From: Victivallaceae bacterium
GTDB lineage: Bacteria > Verrucomicrobiota > Lentisphaeria > Victivallales > Victivallaceae
Direction: 5' to 3'
Assembly: GCA_021647315.1 (NCBI GenBank)
Contig: JAKIUY010000035.1
Coordinates: forward strand, 1 to 37,439
Length of the DNA stretch: 37,439 nt
Under the pieces are notes generated by a model. It saw only the letters and a list, made by a program, of their open reading frames with translations, was not told where the DNA came from and ran no database searches. Positions 9,386 to 17,141 of the stretch are shown here, piece after piece; the stretch's first letter is position 1, and each line of letters begins with the position of its first letter. A program made the position numbers and the translations under genes.

Positions 9386-9439
9386 GCGGGCGTCCCGCCC
9401 GCATTATTTTAACCTTTATGGTGACCACGCAGGGTCACC
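9386..9439. repeat. Pair of GC-rich hairpins after lacI
   Basis: GCGGGCG-TCC-CGCCCGC (9386-9402) and GGTGACC-ACGCAG-GGTCACC (9420-9439) are two strong adjacent palindromes 30 bases past the lacI stop codon. They are much richer in GC than the surroundings, like short dispersed intergenic repeats, and may end lacI transcription. Confidence 0.6.
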
Positions 9440-9468
9440 CCCTACATTGTTATTTCCCATTCGTAATT

Positions 9469-10440
9469 TTAAATTCCAGGCACTGCTGTCGTATTACGAA
9501 TAATCAATTCGGGTTTCAGGTAGGTTGACTGAACTGCTTTACCCGCAATCAAATCAAAAATCGTTGAAGTTGCGGTGTACCCGATATTTTGTTTCTGCGG
9601 GGCGATAGTTGTTAAATTATAGGCTGGCAATCTTGCTGCATTGGAATCGTCAACGCCGATAATTGACAGATCTTCAGGCACGCTTAATCCAATTTCCATG
9701 GCAATATGCATCACCTGCACCGCATGGTTGTCACTATAGGTAATAATAGCGGTTGGGCGATTTGGTGAACGCAATACGTACTGCAACTCCTCAGCGGTTG
9801 TAATCGCCTGATAATCATCAATATTATTCTGCCTGCAACATTCAAGACTGCTTTGATAGCGCTCTTGACTTAAGACTGAAGAAAAACAGAAAGCGAGCCG
9901 TTTATGGCCAAGTGAAATAAGATGTTCAACTGCAATAATTCCGGTTTGCCGGTCATCATTTTTTACCACAATAAATGAACTGTTATCCGGCACCGCGGAG
10001 AGAAAAACAGTCGGAACATTATGGCGTTTATCTGTAAAAAAATTATACATCGTGGCAGGATGATATTGATCAATAATAATGCCTTCAACCTGTTTGCCCA
10101 TGAAAGCATTCAGTTGATCAGTTTCCTGCTGATGGCGGTGATGAGTAATAGCGGCTAAAAGAGCATAGTTATGCTCAGCGGCAGCTTCGCCTGCTCCTTG
10201 GAAAATTTCACTGAAATATGAGTGATTGACCTCTGACAGCAAAAAACCGATTAAGTTACTTTTGTTGGATTGAAGTGCTTGACCAAAGCTATTCGGAATA
10301 TAATTCAGTTCATCTGCTAAGATTTTAATTCTTTCCCGCGTCTTGTCAGCCACTCTGGGATCACCATTAAGTGCTAAACTCACCGTTGCCGGAGATACTC
10401 CCGCCAATCGTGCAATTGATTTTACCCCATGCTTGACCAT
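9469..10440 (-). CDS. LacI-family transcriptional regulator
   Basis: The 323-residue protein starts with the LacI DNA-binding helix-turn-helix (SIARLAGVSPATVSLALNG, residues 8-26) and hinge helix (ELNYIPNSFGQAL, about 44-57). A periplasmic-binding-protein-like sugar-sensing core follows: IGFLLSEV, EGIIIDQY, RPTAIITYSD and LSIIGVDDS are its typical strands. It should bind an inverted repeat with a central CG and release or change activity on binding a sugar or sugar phosphate. The palindromes at 10536-10549, upstream of its own promoter, and at 9081-9094, upstream of the prepilin gene, are the obvious targets, suggesting autoregulation and control of locus A. The inducer is unknown. Confidence 0.93.
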   Translation of the reverse strand: MVKHGVKSIARLAGVSPATVSLALNGDPRVADKTRERIKILADELNYIPNSFGQALQSNKSNLIGFLLSEVNHSYFSEIFQGAGEAAAEHNYALLAAITHHRHQQETDQLNAFMGKQVEGIIIDQYHPATMYNFFTDKRHNVPTVFLSAVPDNSSFIVVKNDDRQTGIIAVEHLISLGHKRLAFCFSSVLSQERYQSSLECCRQNNIDDYQAITTAEELQYVLRSPNRPTAIITYSDNHAVQVMHIAMEIGLSVPEDLSIIGVDDSNAARLPAYNLTTIAPQKQNIGYTATSTIFDLIAGKAVQSTYLKPELIIRNTTAVPGI

Positions 10441-10501
10441 GATAAATTTCCGTTATATTTAATAAATTTCGTTATCACTAGAGTTTTGAAATCGCCTCAC
10501 T

Positions 10502-10549
10502 AGTATAGCGCAGAAAGTTAATAATGTCAAATCAATTAAAACGTTTTAG
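10502..10549 (-). promoter_or_regulatory. lacI promoter with LacI-family operator
   Basis: On the minus strand TTGACA (10525-10530) and TATACT (10502-10507) are 17 bases apart. The palindrome TTAAAACGTTTTAG (10536-10549) differs from the site at 9081-9094 by one base and begins 5 bases upstream of -35. This strongly suggests self-regulation by the protein encoded just downstream. Confidence 0.8.
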
Positions 10550-10659
10550 CTAATGTGTTATTTAGCCAGAAACAAAAATCTGTCAGCATTTTGTTGAAGT
10601 TCCATTAAATCAGTAATAATCTGATCCAGCGAACTCAACTTATGGTTCATTACTATGAA

Positions 10660-10689
10660 AAGAGCCGCTCATTAGTATGAACGGCTCTT
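10660..10689 (-). terminator. Terminator after the Lys/Ala-rich gene
   Basis: On the minus strand AAGAGCCGTTCAT pairs with ATGAGCGGCTCTT, giving a 12-13-bp stem with one G-U pair and a 3-4-base loop, followed by a short TTTT. It lies about 27 bases past the stop codon at 10716. Confidence 0.75.
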
Positions 10690-10715
10690 GGATTTTCAAC
10701 TAAAACTTATTTAGT

Positions 10716-11117
10716 TTATTTAGCGGCTTTCTTCGCTGCTCTAGCGGCTCTTCTTGCTTGATACTTTTTTGACTGTTCCTTAGCATAGTCGGTCGCTTTA
10801 TATTCTTTCTTTGCCTGTGCGTATGCCGCACGGGCCTCTTTTATTGCCTGCTTATCGCCACTGGACAAAGCTTTGCCCAGCATTCTTTTAGCCGCTGCTT
10901 TTTTCTTCAGAGCCGCCGCCGCTTCAGTTTCCCCCGCGGCTTCAAGTTTGGCCGCAGTTTTTTCAAAACGTTTGGCCTGTTCTGCAGACGTGTATTTTTT
11001 CTTGGCAGAACATTTAGTCACTTTCTTTGCCGTGCCTTTAGCCTTTTCGTTCCCAGCATAACTTGTTCCTGTCGCAAACATGATCAATCCCAGCATTACA
11101 AACATTAAATGTTTCAT
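10716..11117 (-). CDS. Exported Lys/Ala-rich protein, function unknown
   Basis: The 133-residue protein begins with a signal peptide (MKHLMFVMLGLIMFATGTSYA). The mature part is almost entirely Ala, Lys, Glu and Gln in helix-forming patterns such as AAAALKKKAAAKR and ends RRAARAAKKAAK, so it is very basic. The start at 11117 is preferred because GGAGAG sits 4-5 bases upstream and the signal peptide begins there; a longer reading frame from 11168 adds 17 residues with no better signal. It stands alone with its own terminator. Such proteins might bind nucleic acid, acidic polysaccharide or the cell wall, but the low complexity prevents assignment. Confidence 0.75.
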   Translation of the reverse strand: MKHLMFVMLGLIMFATGTSYAGNEKAKGTAKKVTKCSAKKKYTSAEQAKRFEKTAAKLEAAGETEAAAALKKKAAAKRMLGKALSSGDKQAIKEARAAYAQAKKEYKATDYAKEQSKKYQARRAARAAKKAAK

Positions 11118-11321
11118 AAAACTCTCCATCGGTTTTGCGGCATCCGGCCGCGTTTTGTAGTATTGCATCTGCTCGACATAAGCAGAAAAAACACAATGTT
11201 TTATGAATATATGGCAGTAAGGGAAAAAAGCAAGTAAAACGGGGCAAAACTTTATACAAAGATAAAAAACAGTATCTAAGCAGGCTGGACGTGAGTTATG
11301 ATTTTTGGTGAAGCTCGAAGA

Positions 11322-12413
11322 CTATTTCCTGAAACGTAACCAGCCTTCGACAAAACGATCAAGATCACCATCAAGCACGGCAGCCGTATTACCAGTTTCA
11401 ACTTCAGTGCGCAGATCTTTTACCATCTGATATGGGTGCAGAACATAGGAACGAATCTGATTGCCCCAGCCCATTTCGGTCTTTTCGCCGCGAATTTCAT
11501 CCGCTTCCTTGCGCCGTTCACGTTCCTGCAATTCATACAGTTTCGCTTGGAGCATTTTCATTGCGGTCGCCCGGTTTTTGTGCTGAGAACGCTGATTCTG
11601 ACAAGCAACAACCAGCCCTGTAGGAATATGGGTAAGCCTGATTGCGCTGTCAGTTTTATTGACATGCTGCCCGCCAGCACCACTGGCGCGATAGGTATCG
11701 ACCCGGAGATCTTTATCTTCGATATCAATATCTGTATTATCATCAAGTTCAGGGAATACATCAACTGAAGCAAATGAGGTGTGGCGACGGGAGTTACTGT
11801 CGAATGGCGATATTCTAACCAAACGATGAACCCCGTTTTCCGCGTTCATGTGGCCATAGGCAAAATCGCCGGTAACATGCATTGTCACGCTTTTGATCCC
11901 AGCTTCATCACCCTGCTGAATTTCAATTACTTCATAACCGTAGCCACGCCGTTCAAACCAGCGTTGGTACATTCTCATCAACATTGCAGCCCAGTCACAT
12001 GATTCGGTGCCACCAGCTCCGGCATGAATAGAAAAATAACCATTGTTATGGTCAAATTTACCGGACAGGAAACTGAGCAGTTCAATTTTATCTAGATCCT
12101 TTGACAGTTGTTTCCATTCAGCATCGGCATCATCAAGCATATCCTGATCATCTTCGCCGAGTTCCAGCATAACGCCGAAATCTTCAACTGTCGTCGCTAA
12201 TTTTTCAAACGGGTCAATAATATTCTTACAACTGCTTAGTGCGGCAACGGTCTGCTGTGCCGCATCTTTACTGTCCCAGAAGTCGGCGGCTGACATTTTC
12301 AGTTCAATCGCACTGCGTTCTTCACGCCGCTCAGCAATTTTCAGAAAACGTTCTAATTCTTTAATACGCTGTGTGGCGGTTTCATAATGGGCTTTAAGTT
12401 CTTCAATTGTCAT
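11322..12413 (-). CDS. prfB: Peptide chain release factor 2
   Basis: The 363-residue protein ends translation at UGA and UAA. The anticodon-like SPF tripeptide is at 202-204 (RISPFDSNSRRHTSFASV), which marks RF2 rather than RF1, and the catalytic GGQ is at 247-249 (ASGAGGQHVNKTDSA). Length matches E. coli RF2 (365). The frame is open from the ATG, with GGAG 5 bases upstream, so there is no in-frame UGA near codon 26 and no programmed +1 frameshift as used by E. coli and many other bacteria. It is a housekeeping gene between accessory loci. Confidence 0.97.
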   Translation of the reverse strand: MTIEELKAHYETATQRIKELERFLKIAERREERSAIELKMSAADFWDSKDAAQQTVAALSSCKNIIDPFEKLATTVEDFGVMLELGEDDQDMLDDADAEWKQLSKDLDKIELLSFLSGKFDHNNGYFSIHAGAGGTESCDWAAMLMRMYQRWFERRGYGYEVIEIQQGDEAGIKSVTMHVTGDFAYGHMNAENGVHRLVRISPFDSNSRRHTSFASVDVFPELDDNTDIDIEDKDLRVDTYRASGAGGQHVNKTDSAIRLTHIPTGLVVACQNQRSQHKNRATAMKMLQAKLYELQERERRKEADEIRGEKTEMGWGNQIRSYVLHPYQMVKDLRTEVETGNTAAVLDGDLDRFVEGWLRFRK

Positions 12414-12451
12414 CGGGGCTCCGGTATACCCGTTCGGGTATAAATTAATTT

Positions 12452-12796
12452 TTATTTAACAGGCGTAAACAGTTGGTGTTTACCAGCTTTTTTATCAAAT
12501 GTATAAGTTGTTCTTGATCGATTTATCTTATTTATCTCACCAATAAGATAATCAGAAAAATCCCCATTACCTTTTATGTAGTGGCATAATGTCTTTCTGA
12601 GCACTTCACTGTTTTCAAATTTAATATTCCTTGTGGACAGCAGTTGGTTTATGACGTTAATAATTAGACTTTTTTCATATCTATAAGCTCTAGATAATAC
12701 CCAAACTAATTGGCACATTACAATATGATTGATCCTTACATAAAAGCAAGATACATGCTGATGCAATTTAATCAAGAAAGTTTTTCCTGTTTTTTG
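12452..12796 (-). pseudogene. 5'-truncated PIN-domain (VapC-like) toxin remnant
   Basis: Only the C-terminal two thirds of a PIN-domain nuclease remain. HIVMCQLVWVLSRAYRY matches the PIN helix that normally reads E-L-x-W-V-L-x-x-A-Y, with Gln in place of the acidic residue, and GNGDFSDYLIG plus TTYTFDKKAG carry the later Asp residues and final strand. The N-terminal strand with the first catalytic Asp is missing: the frame closes at TAG (12797-12799) and I cannot find the lost part in other frames upstream. No antitoxin gene is visible. An inactive remnant is the simplest reading. Confidence 0.7.
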
Positions 12797-12915
12797 CTAT
12801 ATGAGATTGCAAGGGAAGATGTTGAATTGTAGATTAGACGATGATTTGTTCGCACTCAGCCAGCGGGAATTGAAATTGAGTTTTCAAGTGTTTAAAATGT
12901 ACAAACTAGATGCTA

Positions 12916-13031
12916 CACGAAAAGGTAATTTTTGTCGGAGTTCACAGCTTTAGCGTGCAATCAATACGCTCAAAAAACACGCTAAAGCTGTGAACTCCGA
13001 CAATGCGTCATAATCGCGTACCCTTTTCGTG
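12916..13031. repeat. Nested inverted repeat with perfect 26-bp arms
   Basis: Arms at 12932-12957 and 12978-13003 are perfect inverted copies separated by 20 bases. An outer 10-bp pair, CACGAAAAGG (12916-12925) and CCTTTTCGTG (13022-13031), encloses them. The right outer arm ends about 10 bases before the ribosome binding site of the PstS-like gene, so if transcribed it would form a very stable hairpin near that gene's leader. It may be a small palindromic mobile element. Confidence 0.85.
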
Positions 13032-13056
13032 GGTGGTCAAATTAAGGAGAATTACA

Positions 13057-13920
13057 ATGTTTAAAAGAGCAGTTTTTTTAATTGCAATGGGGATCAGCAT
13101 CCTGATGGGATTTAATATTTCAGCCCAAACACCGGTTCCAAGTCAGGCATTCTTTAAAACCTCAACCGGCATAATCAAGATCACCGCCCCGGCAGAATTA
13201 GCGTCAATGATGCGCAAGGTGCTTTTTGAAATATGTTCAACCAATAACAATCTAATCGGCAAGGTTGAAGAAAAGGATTACGCCAAAGCATTAACTGAAT
13301 TACAGCAGGGTAAAAGTGATATTGTGCTGGTCAATCGCAAACCTACCTATCTGGCAAAAACATATAATAACTGGATGATAATTCCTTACGCCTCCACAGC
13401 CGTGGTTATTATTGTTAAAAGCACAAATAAAATTACCAGTTTAAAAGTTGCCGACCTGCCAAGAATATTTGGCGGAACAACGCGTCGCTGGAAAGAGTTT
13501 TCCGGTGTCGAAGGTGGTATTCATCTCATCGGGCTTTATGCTGAAACATCTGGCGGACATATTTTTCGTGAACTTGTGATGGGCAAAGAACCAATCAGTC
13601 GCTATTTCTTTCCCGTTTCAACCGGTTCACAGGTAGATATTATAATTTTGGCCGACAAAGATGCCATCGGGTTCAGAATGTACAGTGATCCAGTCGAAGA
13701 TGCCAAAGTAAAACAACTGGCAATCAACGGGATCAAACCCACTCCCGCAACAATTACCACCGGCAAATATCCACTTGCAATCAGCTACTACCTGTGTTAC
13801 AACAAAAAGAGCAAAAACCCACTGGTCGCAAAATTTATCGAATATTTCAAAACCAGTGAATTTGCCGATAAAATAACAGCCGCAGGTTTGATCCCCCTTG
13901 CCTCTGGCAAGAAAAAGTAA
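13057..13920 (+). CDS. PstS-like periplasmic substrate-binding protein
   Basis: The 287-residue protein starts at the ATG preceded by AAGGAG 7 bases upstream; an upstream in-frame ATG at 13003 lies inside the inverted repeat and is rejected. A signal peptide (MFKRAVFLIAMGISILMGFNISA) directs export. The rest is a two-lobe binding fold of the phosphate/PBP-like type: SDIVLVNRKPTY, IIPYASTAVVIIVKS, LPRIFGGTTRRW and ISYYLCYNKKS correspond to PstS core segments. No permease or ATPase genes are adjacent, so it either serves a transporter elsewhere or has a sensing role. The ligand cannot be told: the usual PstS phosphate-loop residues are not clearly visible. Confidence 0.82.
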   Translation: MFKRAVFLIAMGISILMGFNISAQTPVPSQAFFKTSTGIIKITAPAELASMMRKVLFEICSTNNNLIGKVEEKDYAKALTELQQGKSDIVLVNRKPTYLAKTYNNWMIIPYASTAVVIIVKSTNKITSLKVADLPRIFGGTTRRWKEFSGVEGGIHLIGLYAETSGGHIFRELVMGKEPISRYFFPVSTGSQVDIIILADKDAIGFRMYSDPVEDAKVKQLAINGIKPTPATITTGKYPLAISYYLCYNKKSKNPLVAKFIEYFKTSEFADKITAAGLIPLASGKKK

Positions 13921-14048
13921 CGTAAACAAAAGAGTTCTAAAATAGCTCTTACCAGTTGCAAAACAACGAAACCCCATTAAGCTAATTTATAGTTAATTTA
14001 AAAATATAAGATATAATAAATTAATCGTTCAAAGAAATAAAAATATTC

Positions 14049-14132
14049 AGCCACGAATGCACACTGATGGGCACGAATTTTAAAAAGATAAATTTTTTCT
14101 GCTAAGTGCAGAAAGAAACTTCATTCGTGGCT
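14049..14132. repeat. Inverted 11-bp repeat, dispersed intergenic element
   Basis: AGCCACGAATG (14049-14059) and CATTCGTGGCT (14122-14132) are perfect inverted copies. The same motif extended by CAC appears singly at 23980-23993, just past the PocR/AraC gene. This is the only structure I see in the gap 13921-14238, which otherwise looks non-coding. Confidence 0.65.
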
Positions 14133-14238
14133 AAAAACAGATTAAATTTGAACAAGGTGTATGAAGCGAACCTGCCGCCACGCGACCTTTTCGAGTGCTG
14201 GCTATTCAGCCGGTCTGACGACCAGTGCTCCCAGAGGG

Positions 14239-17067
14239 CTATTGGGTAATCAGGAATAGTTTTCCCCGGTCAGATTTGAAGCTGACGGTGAATGAGTTGT
14301 TGTTATTGATGAGCTCTTGACCGGTGCCGATCTCAAGGACTGATTTTATTGGACTCTTGAAGTTTATTGTCGCTGTTTTACTCTGTAAATTACGGTAATT
14401 GGCAACGTACAGCAGAATATGATTGTCCAGTTTAAGTCCCTTTATTCTCACCCATTGCTGTGGAGATACGGCACCTTTATACTCGTTCCCGTTCAGAATA
14501 ATCTTCTCGTAGGGTGCGGTCCAGCGGATTGCTTCACTAATATATTGCAAATTAATTGGATTATAGACCGCCGCGCCTTTCCAGAACATAATTAGTTTGG
14601 ACTGCTGCATTAGAGCTTCAATGGTTTGATATTTGAACATCTTCTTCTGCGCTAGGTCAATGCCGCCGGAACCTGAATGTTCGCAGAGCAGGGTTGGCGC
14701 GATAACGTTTCGACCAATATAATTATTATACATTTCTGTTATGTCACCAATTAATGCAGAATCTTTGATGCCACCATAGGTATAGATCATCGGGCTGATA
14801 TAATCACAGACTGTTGCCAGTTTTTTATAATCCCAATAGCTGTTTGTTTTGCTCTCTACTGGAGAATTGTTCTTAAAAATCTGGGCGACGAACAGTTTTC
14901 TGCCGAAAGTCGTTGAACTTGGTGCTTCGGCAAAACCTTTCAGATAGGCTTGCCGGTATTGGCGATAACGTTCAACCATACGATCACATTTAAAGTCTAC
15001 CCAGACTTTGTATTGCGCTGCATATTTAGTTTTATCTTTGACGATTACTACTGGATCAACATAACTTAGCCCGTGTTTAGCGATATACTGCTTGAATAGT
15101 GCTTTAGTCAGAGGATTATAGTCGAACTCATCTATTTTCTGATTAAAGTGTTCATCATCCAGTACCATACCGGTGACGCCCTGTTGACCTTGTTTAGTCA
15201 AATAGTCTAAGTTTTTACGAAATGCGGGGTTGTTATTTTCTAAGTATAAAGCGGGGCGAGTGGCATCTCTTTTGCCATTTAAATTCACGGCTTGGTATTG
15301 CGGATCTTTAACCCTGAACGCACCATAAAAAGGTGAAAGTTCACCTAAAATAGCGATTTTATGCTGCATGCATTGCTTGCGGAACTGCTGCCAGCGCTGC
15401 TCGGAAATGTTTGGTTTAATATGCCAGGCATTAATCACATTCAGACCACTAAACGCCATATTCGCAGCAATATCGGGAAATTCTTCATAAAATGCTGCTG
15501 CATTGCCACCGGCCGGCCCGATAAGAATTGTTTTGAAGGTGGTGGTCGGTTTCATCACAACAGTATGTAAAGGAACCGTCTCCACCAACTGTTTTTTTCC
15601 TTTGTACTCTAAAAAGTATTTACAGCTGAATTTACTGTCACGTTGCAACGTATCTTTATCAGCCTGGATAAACAGAGTATAACGCAGTGATAGGCAGTAG
15701 AGGTAGATCTCATATTTAAGCTGTTTAATCCCGTCAATAACTTCAGTGCCGGTCTGTTTCCAAGTCAAGTATTTATCACCCCAGCGCGTCGGTCTATTCC
15801 AGGTTTTCCCCGCCCAGTGACTTGAAATGTTTTTGATTTTGATATTAGCTGGCAGTGAAATATGCATAATTGCCGGTTTTTTATTACCGGGTATTTTAAC
15901 AATTTTACCATAGTAGAGAAAGTTTAACGGTGTTGTAATCTGATCACTGATCCCATAAACCTTATATTCTGATTTAATAGTATGAGCAGTTTTCAGATCA
16001 GTAAAGAAGTTCTTGAGCGCAACCTTTCTCGCTTCGTATTGCATTGGCGCATATTTAGAGTCGGTAGTAATAACTATGGCATCGAGTAGCATTCTGCCCT
16101 GTGGAGTAAGCGTCAAATTGCCACTGCCACCGCTCGACCGAAAAGAACCAGCCTGCTGCCAATAGTATTTCCCCGGACCGGCATATTTGCCATTACTGTC
16201 AACCTGTTCATTGGGTTTAGTCTTAAAACTGCTGATTTGTTTTCTATTAAAAGTCACCGCTATAGCCGGTCTGTCCATGTAGCCATACATTCTCAGCCAG
16301 ACAAAATAGTTGCGCGTTGTCGGGAGCAGAGTCTGTTCGTTGACTTCTGACTTAATTCTGAAATGCCATTTTACCGGCTCTTTCTCAACATAAATCCCAC
16401 CACGTCCGGAAAAATAGTTTGGTTGTTTTTTACCCCATGTCGAGAGGAGCAATGACTTATTGATCGCTTCAGCCTCACGCCAGATATATTTTTCCTGAGG
16501 ATTGATTTTGCTAACACTTTCAACTATTTTCAGTGACAGGTTACTGAAATATAGCTCCCCAGTCCCCTTATAAAGCATAAAGAGGGCAGAGAACTTTTTC
16601 ACCGGCACGTCGAGTGTTTTGACAGACTCAAATTTCTGCCATTTTTCACTTGGTTTTAAGAGTATCGCCTGATATCGTTTGGAGAATTCTTTATCTTGGC
16701 TATCTTTGTTATATTTGATCTCAACTCGTAGCATCCCTTTAGGCCCTAGAGCAACATTGGCTGTACGATAACAGCCTGAAAAAATAACATTTTTCCCCAC
16801 CGGAATCGCTATTTTTCTGTTTTGTCCGAGGTAGCCGCGACCGTCGATTTGCTTGCTCTCAATAACCGCTACCGGTTGGGCATTAAGTTTTTCGGTGGTA
16901 AGTTTTACCACCGACTTGCCGCCATAATTGATAAAACGCCAATCGGCAGGCTTAGAACCGTTTAGCGTGCTCCAGTCACTGTTTTTCAGCAATTCCTGGC
17001 TGTAGAGATTGGCTGAAAACAGCATCGCGATCATTGCCGCCATAATAATAAACTTTTTCTTTAACAT
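14239..17067 (-). CDS. Large secreted multidomain protein, glycoside hydrolase-like
   Basis: The 942-residue protein has a signal peptide (MLKKKFIIMAAMIAMLFSANLYS). Residues 25-185 look like a carbohydrate-binding jelly roll (LLKNSDWSTLNGSKPADWRF, LYFSNLSLKIVE). A second beta sandwich (about 195-345; REAEAINKS, YFVWLRMYG, MLLDAIVITT) resembles CBM35-type modules. The C-terminal 400 residues look like a TIM barrel: VTGMVLDDEHFNQ, CDYISPMIYTYGG and IMFWKGAAVYNPINL are typical strand ends, and DDEH may hold catalytic acids. It ends with a small beta domain. It is the last gene of locus B, 74 bases after the GH123-like gene, so probably co-transcribed. The family is not one I can name. Confidence 0.72.
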   Translation of the reverse strand: MLKKKFIIMAAMIAMLFSANLYSQELLKNSDWSTLNGSKPADWRFINYGGKSVVKLTTEKLNAQPVAVIESKQIDGRGYLGQNRKIAIPVGKNVIFSGCYRTANVALGPKGMLRVEIKYNKDSQDKEFSKRYQAILLKPSEKWQKFESVKTLDVPVKKFSALFMLYKGTGELYFSNLSLKIVESVSKINPQEKYIWREAEAINKSLLLSTWGKKQPNYFSGRGGIYVEKEPVKWHFRIKSEVNEQTLLPTTRNYFVWLRMYGYMDRPAIAVTFNRKQISSFKTKPNEQVDSNGKYAGPGKYYWQQAGSFRSSGGSGNLTLTPQGRMLLDAIVITTDSKYAPMQYEARKVALKNFFTDLKTAHTIKSEYKVYGISDQITTPLNFLYYGKIVKIPGNKKPAIMHISLPANIKIKNISSHWAGKTWNRPTRWGDKYLTWKQTGTEVIDGIKQLKYEIYLYCLSLRYTLFIQADKDTLQRDSKFSCKYFLEYKGKKQLVETVPLHTVVMKPTTTFKTILIGPAGGNAAAFYEEFPDIAANMAFSGLNVINAWHIKPNISEQRWQQFRKQCMQHKIAILGELSPFYGAFRVKDPQYQAVNLNGKRDATRPALYLENNNPAFRKNLDYLTKQGQQGVTGMVLDDEHFNQKIDEFDYNPLTKALFKQYIAKHGLSYVDPVVIVKDKTKYAAQYKVWVDFKCDRMVERYRQYRQAYLKGFAEAPSSTTFGRKLFVAQIFKNNSPVESKTNSYWDYKKLATVCDYISPMIYTYGGIKDSALIGDITEMYNNYIGRNVIAPTLLCEHSGSGGIDLAQKKMFKYQTIEALMQQSKLIMFWKGAAVYNPINLQYISEAIRWTAPYEKIILNGNEYKGAVSPQQWVRIKGLKLDNHILLYVANYRNLQSKTATINFKSPIKSVLEIGTGQELINNNNSFTVSFKSDRGKLFLITQ

Positions 17068-17141
17068 TTTTTTAATTTCCCTTTGGTATTAAAAATTTAT
17101 AGTCTCTTGCGTAGTGCAATTGACTTTTTATTTATTGGATA

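Noticed and set aside
9231..9503. A 90-codon plus-strand frame between the prepilin gene and lacI.
   Set aside because: It crosses two GC-rich palindromes and the lacI end, and has no start signal or recognisable domain.
11322..12413. Programmed +1 frameshift in prfB.
   Set aside because: The frame is open from a well-placed ATG to the stop, and no CTTTGA-type slippery site occurs near codon 26.
12452..12796. Working VapC toxin.
   Set aside because: The first catalytic Asp region is missing, the conserved Glu is Gln, and no antitoxin gene is adjacent.
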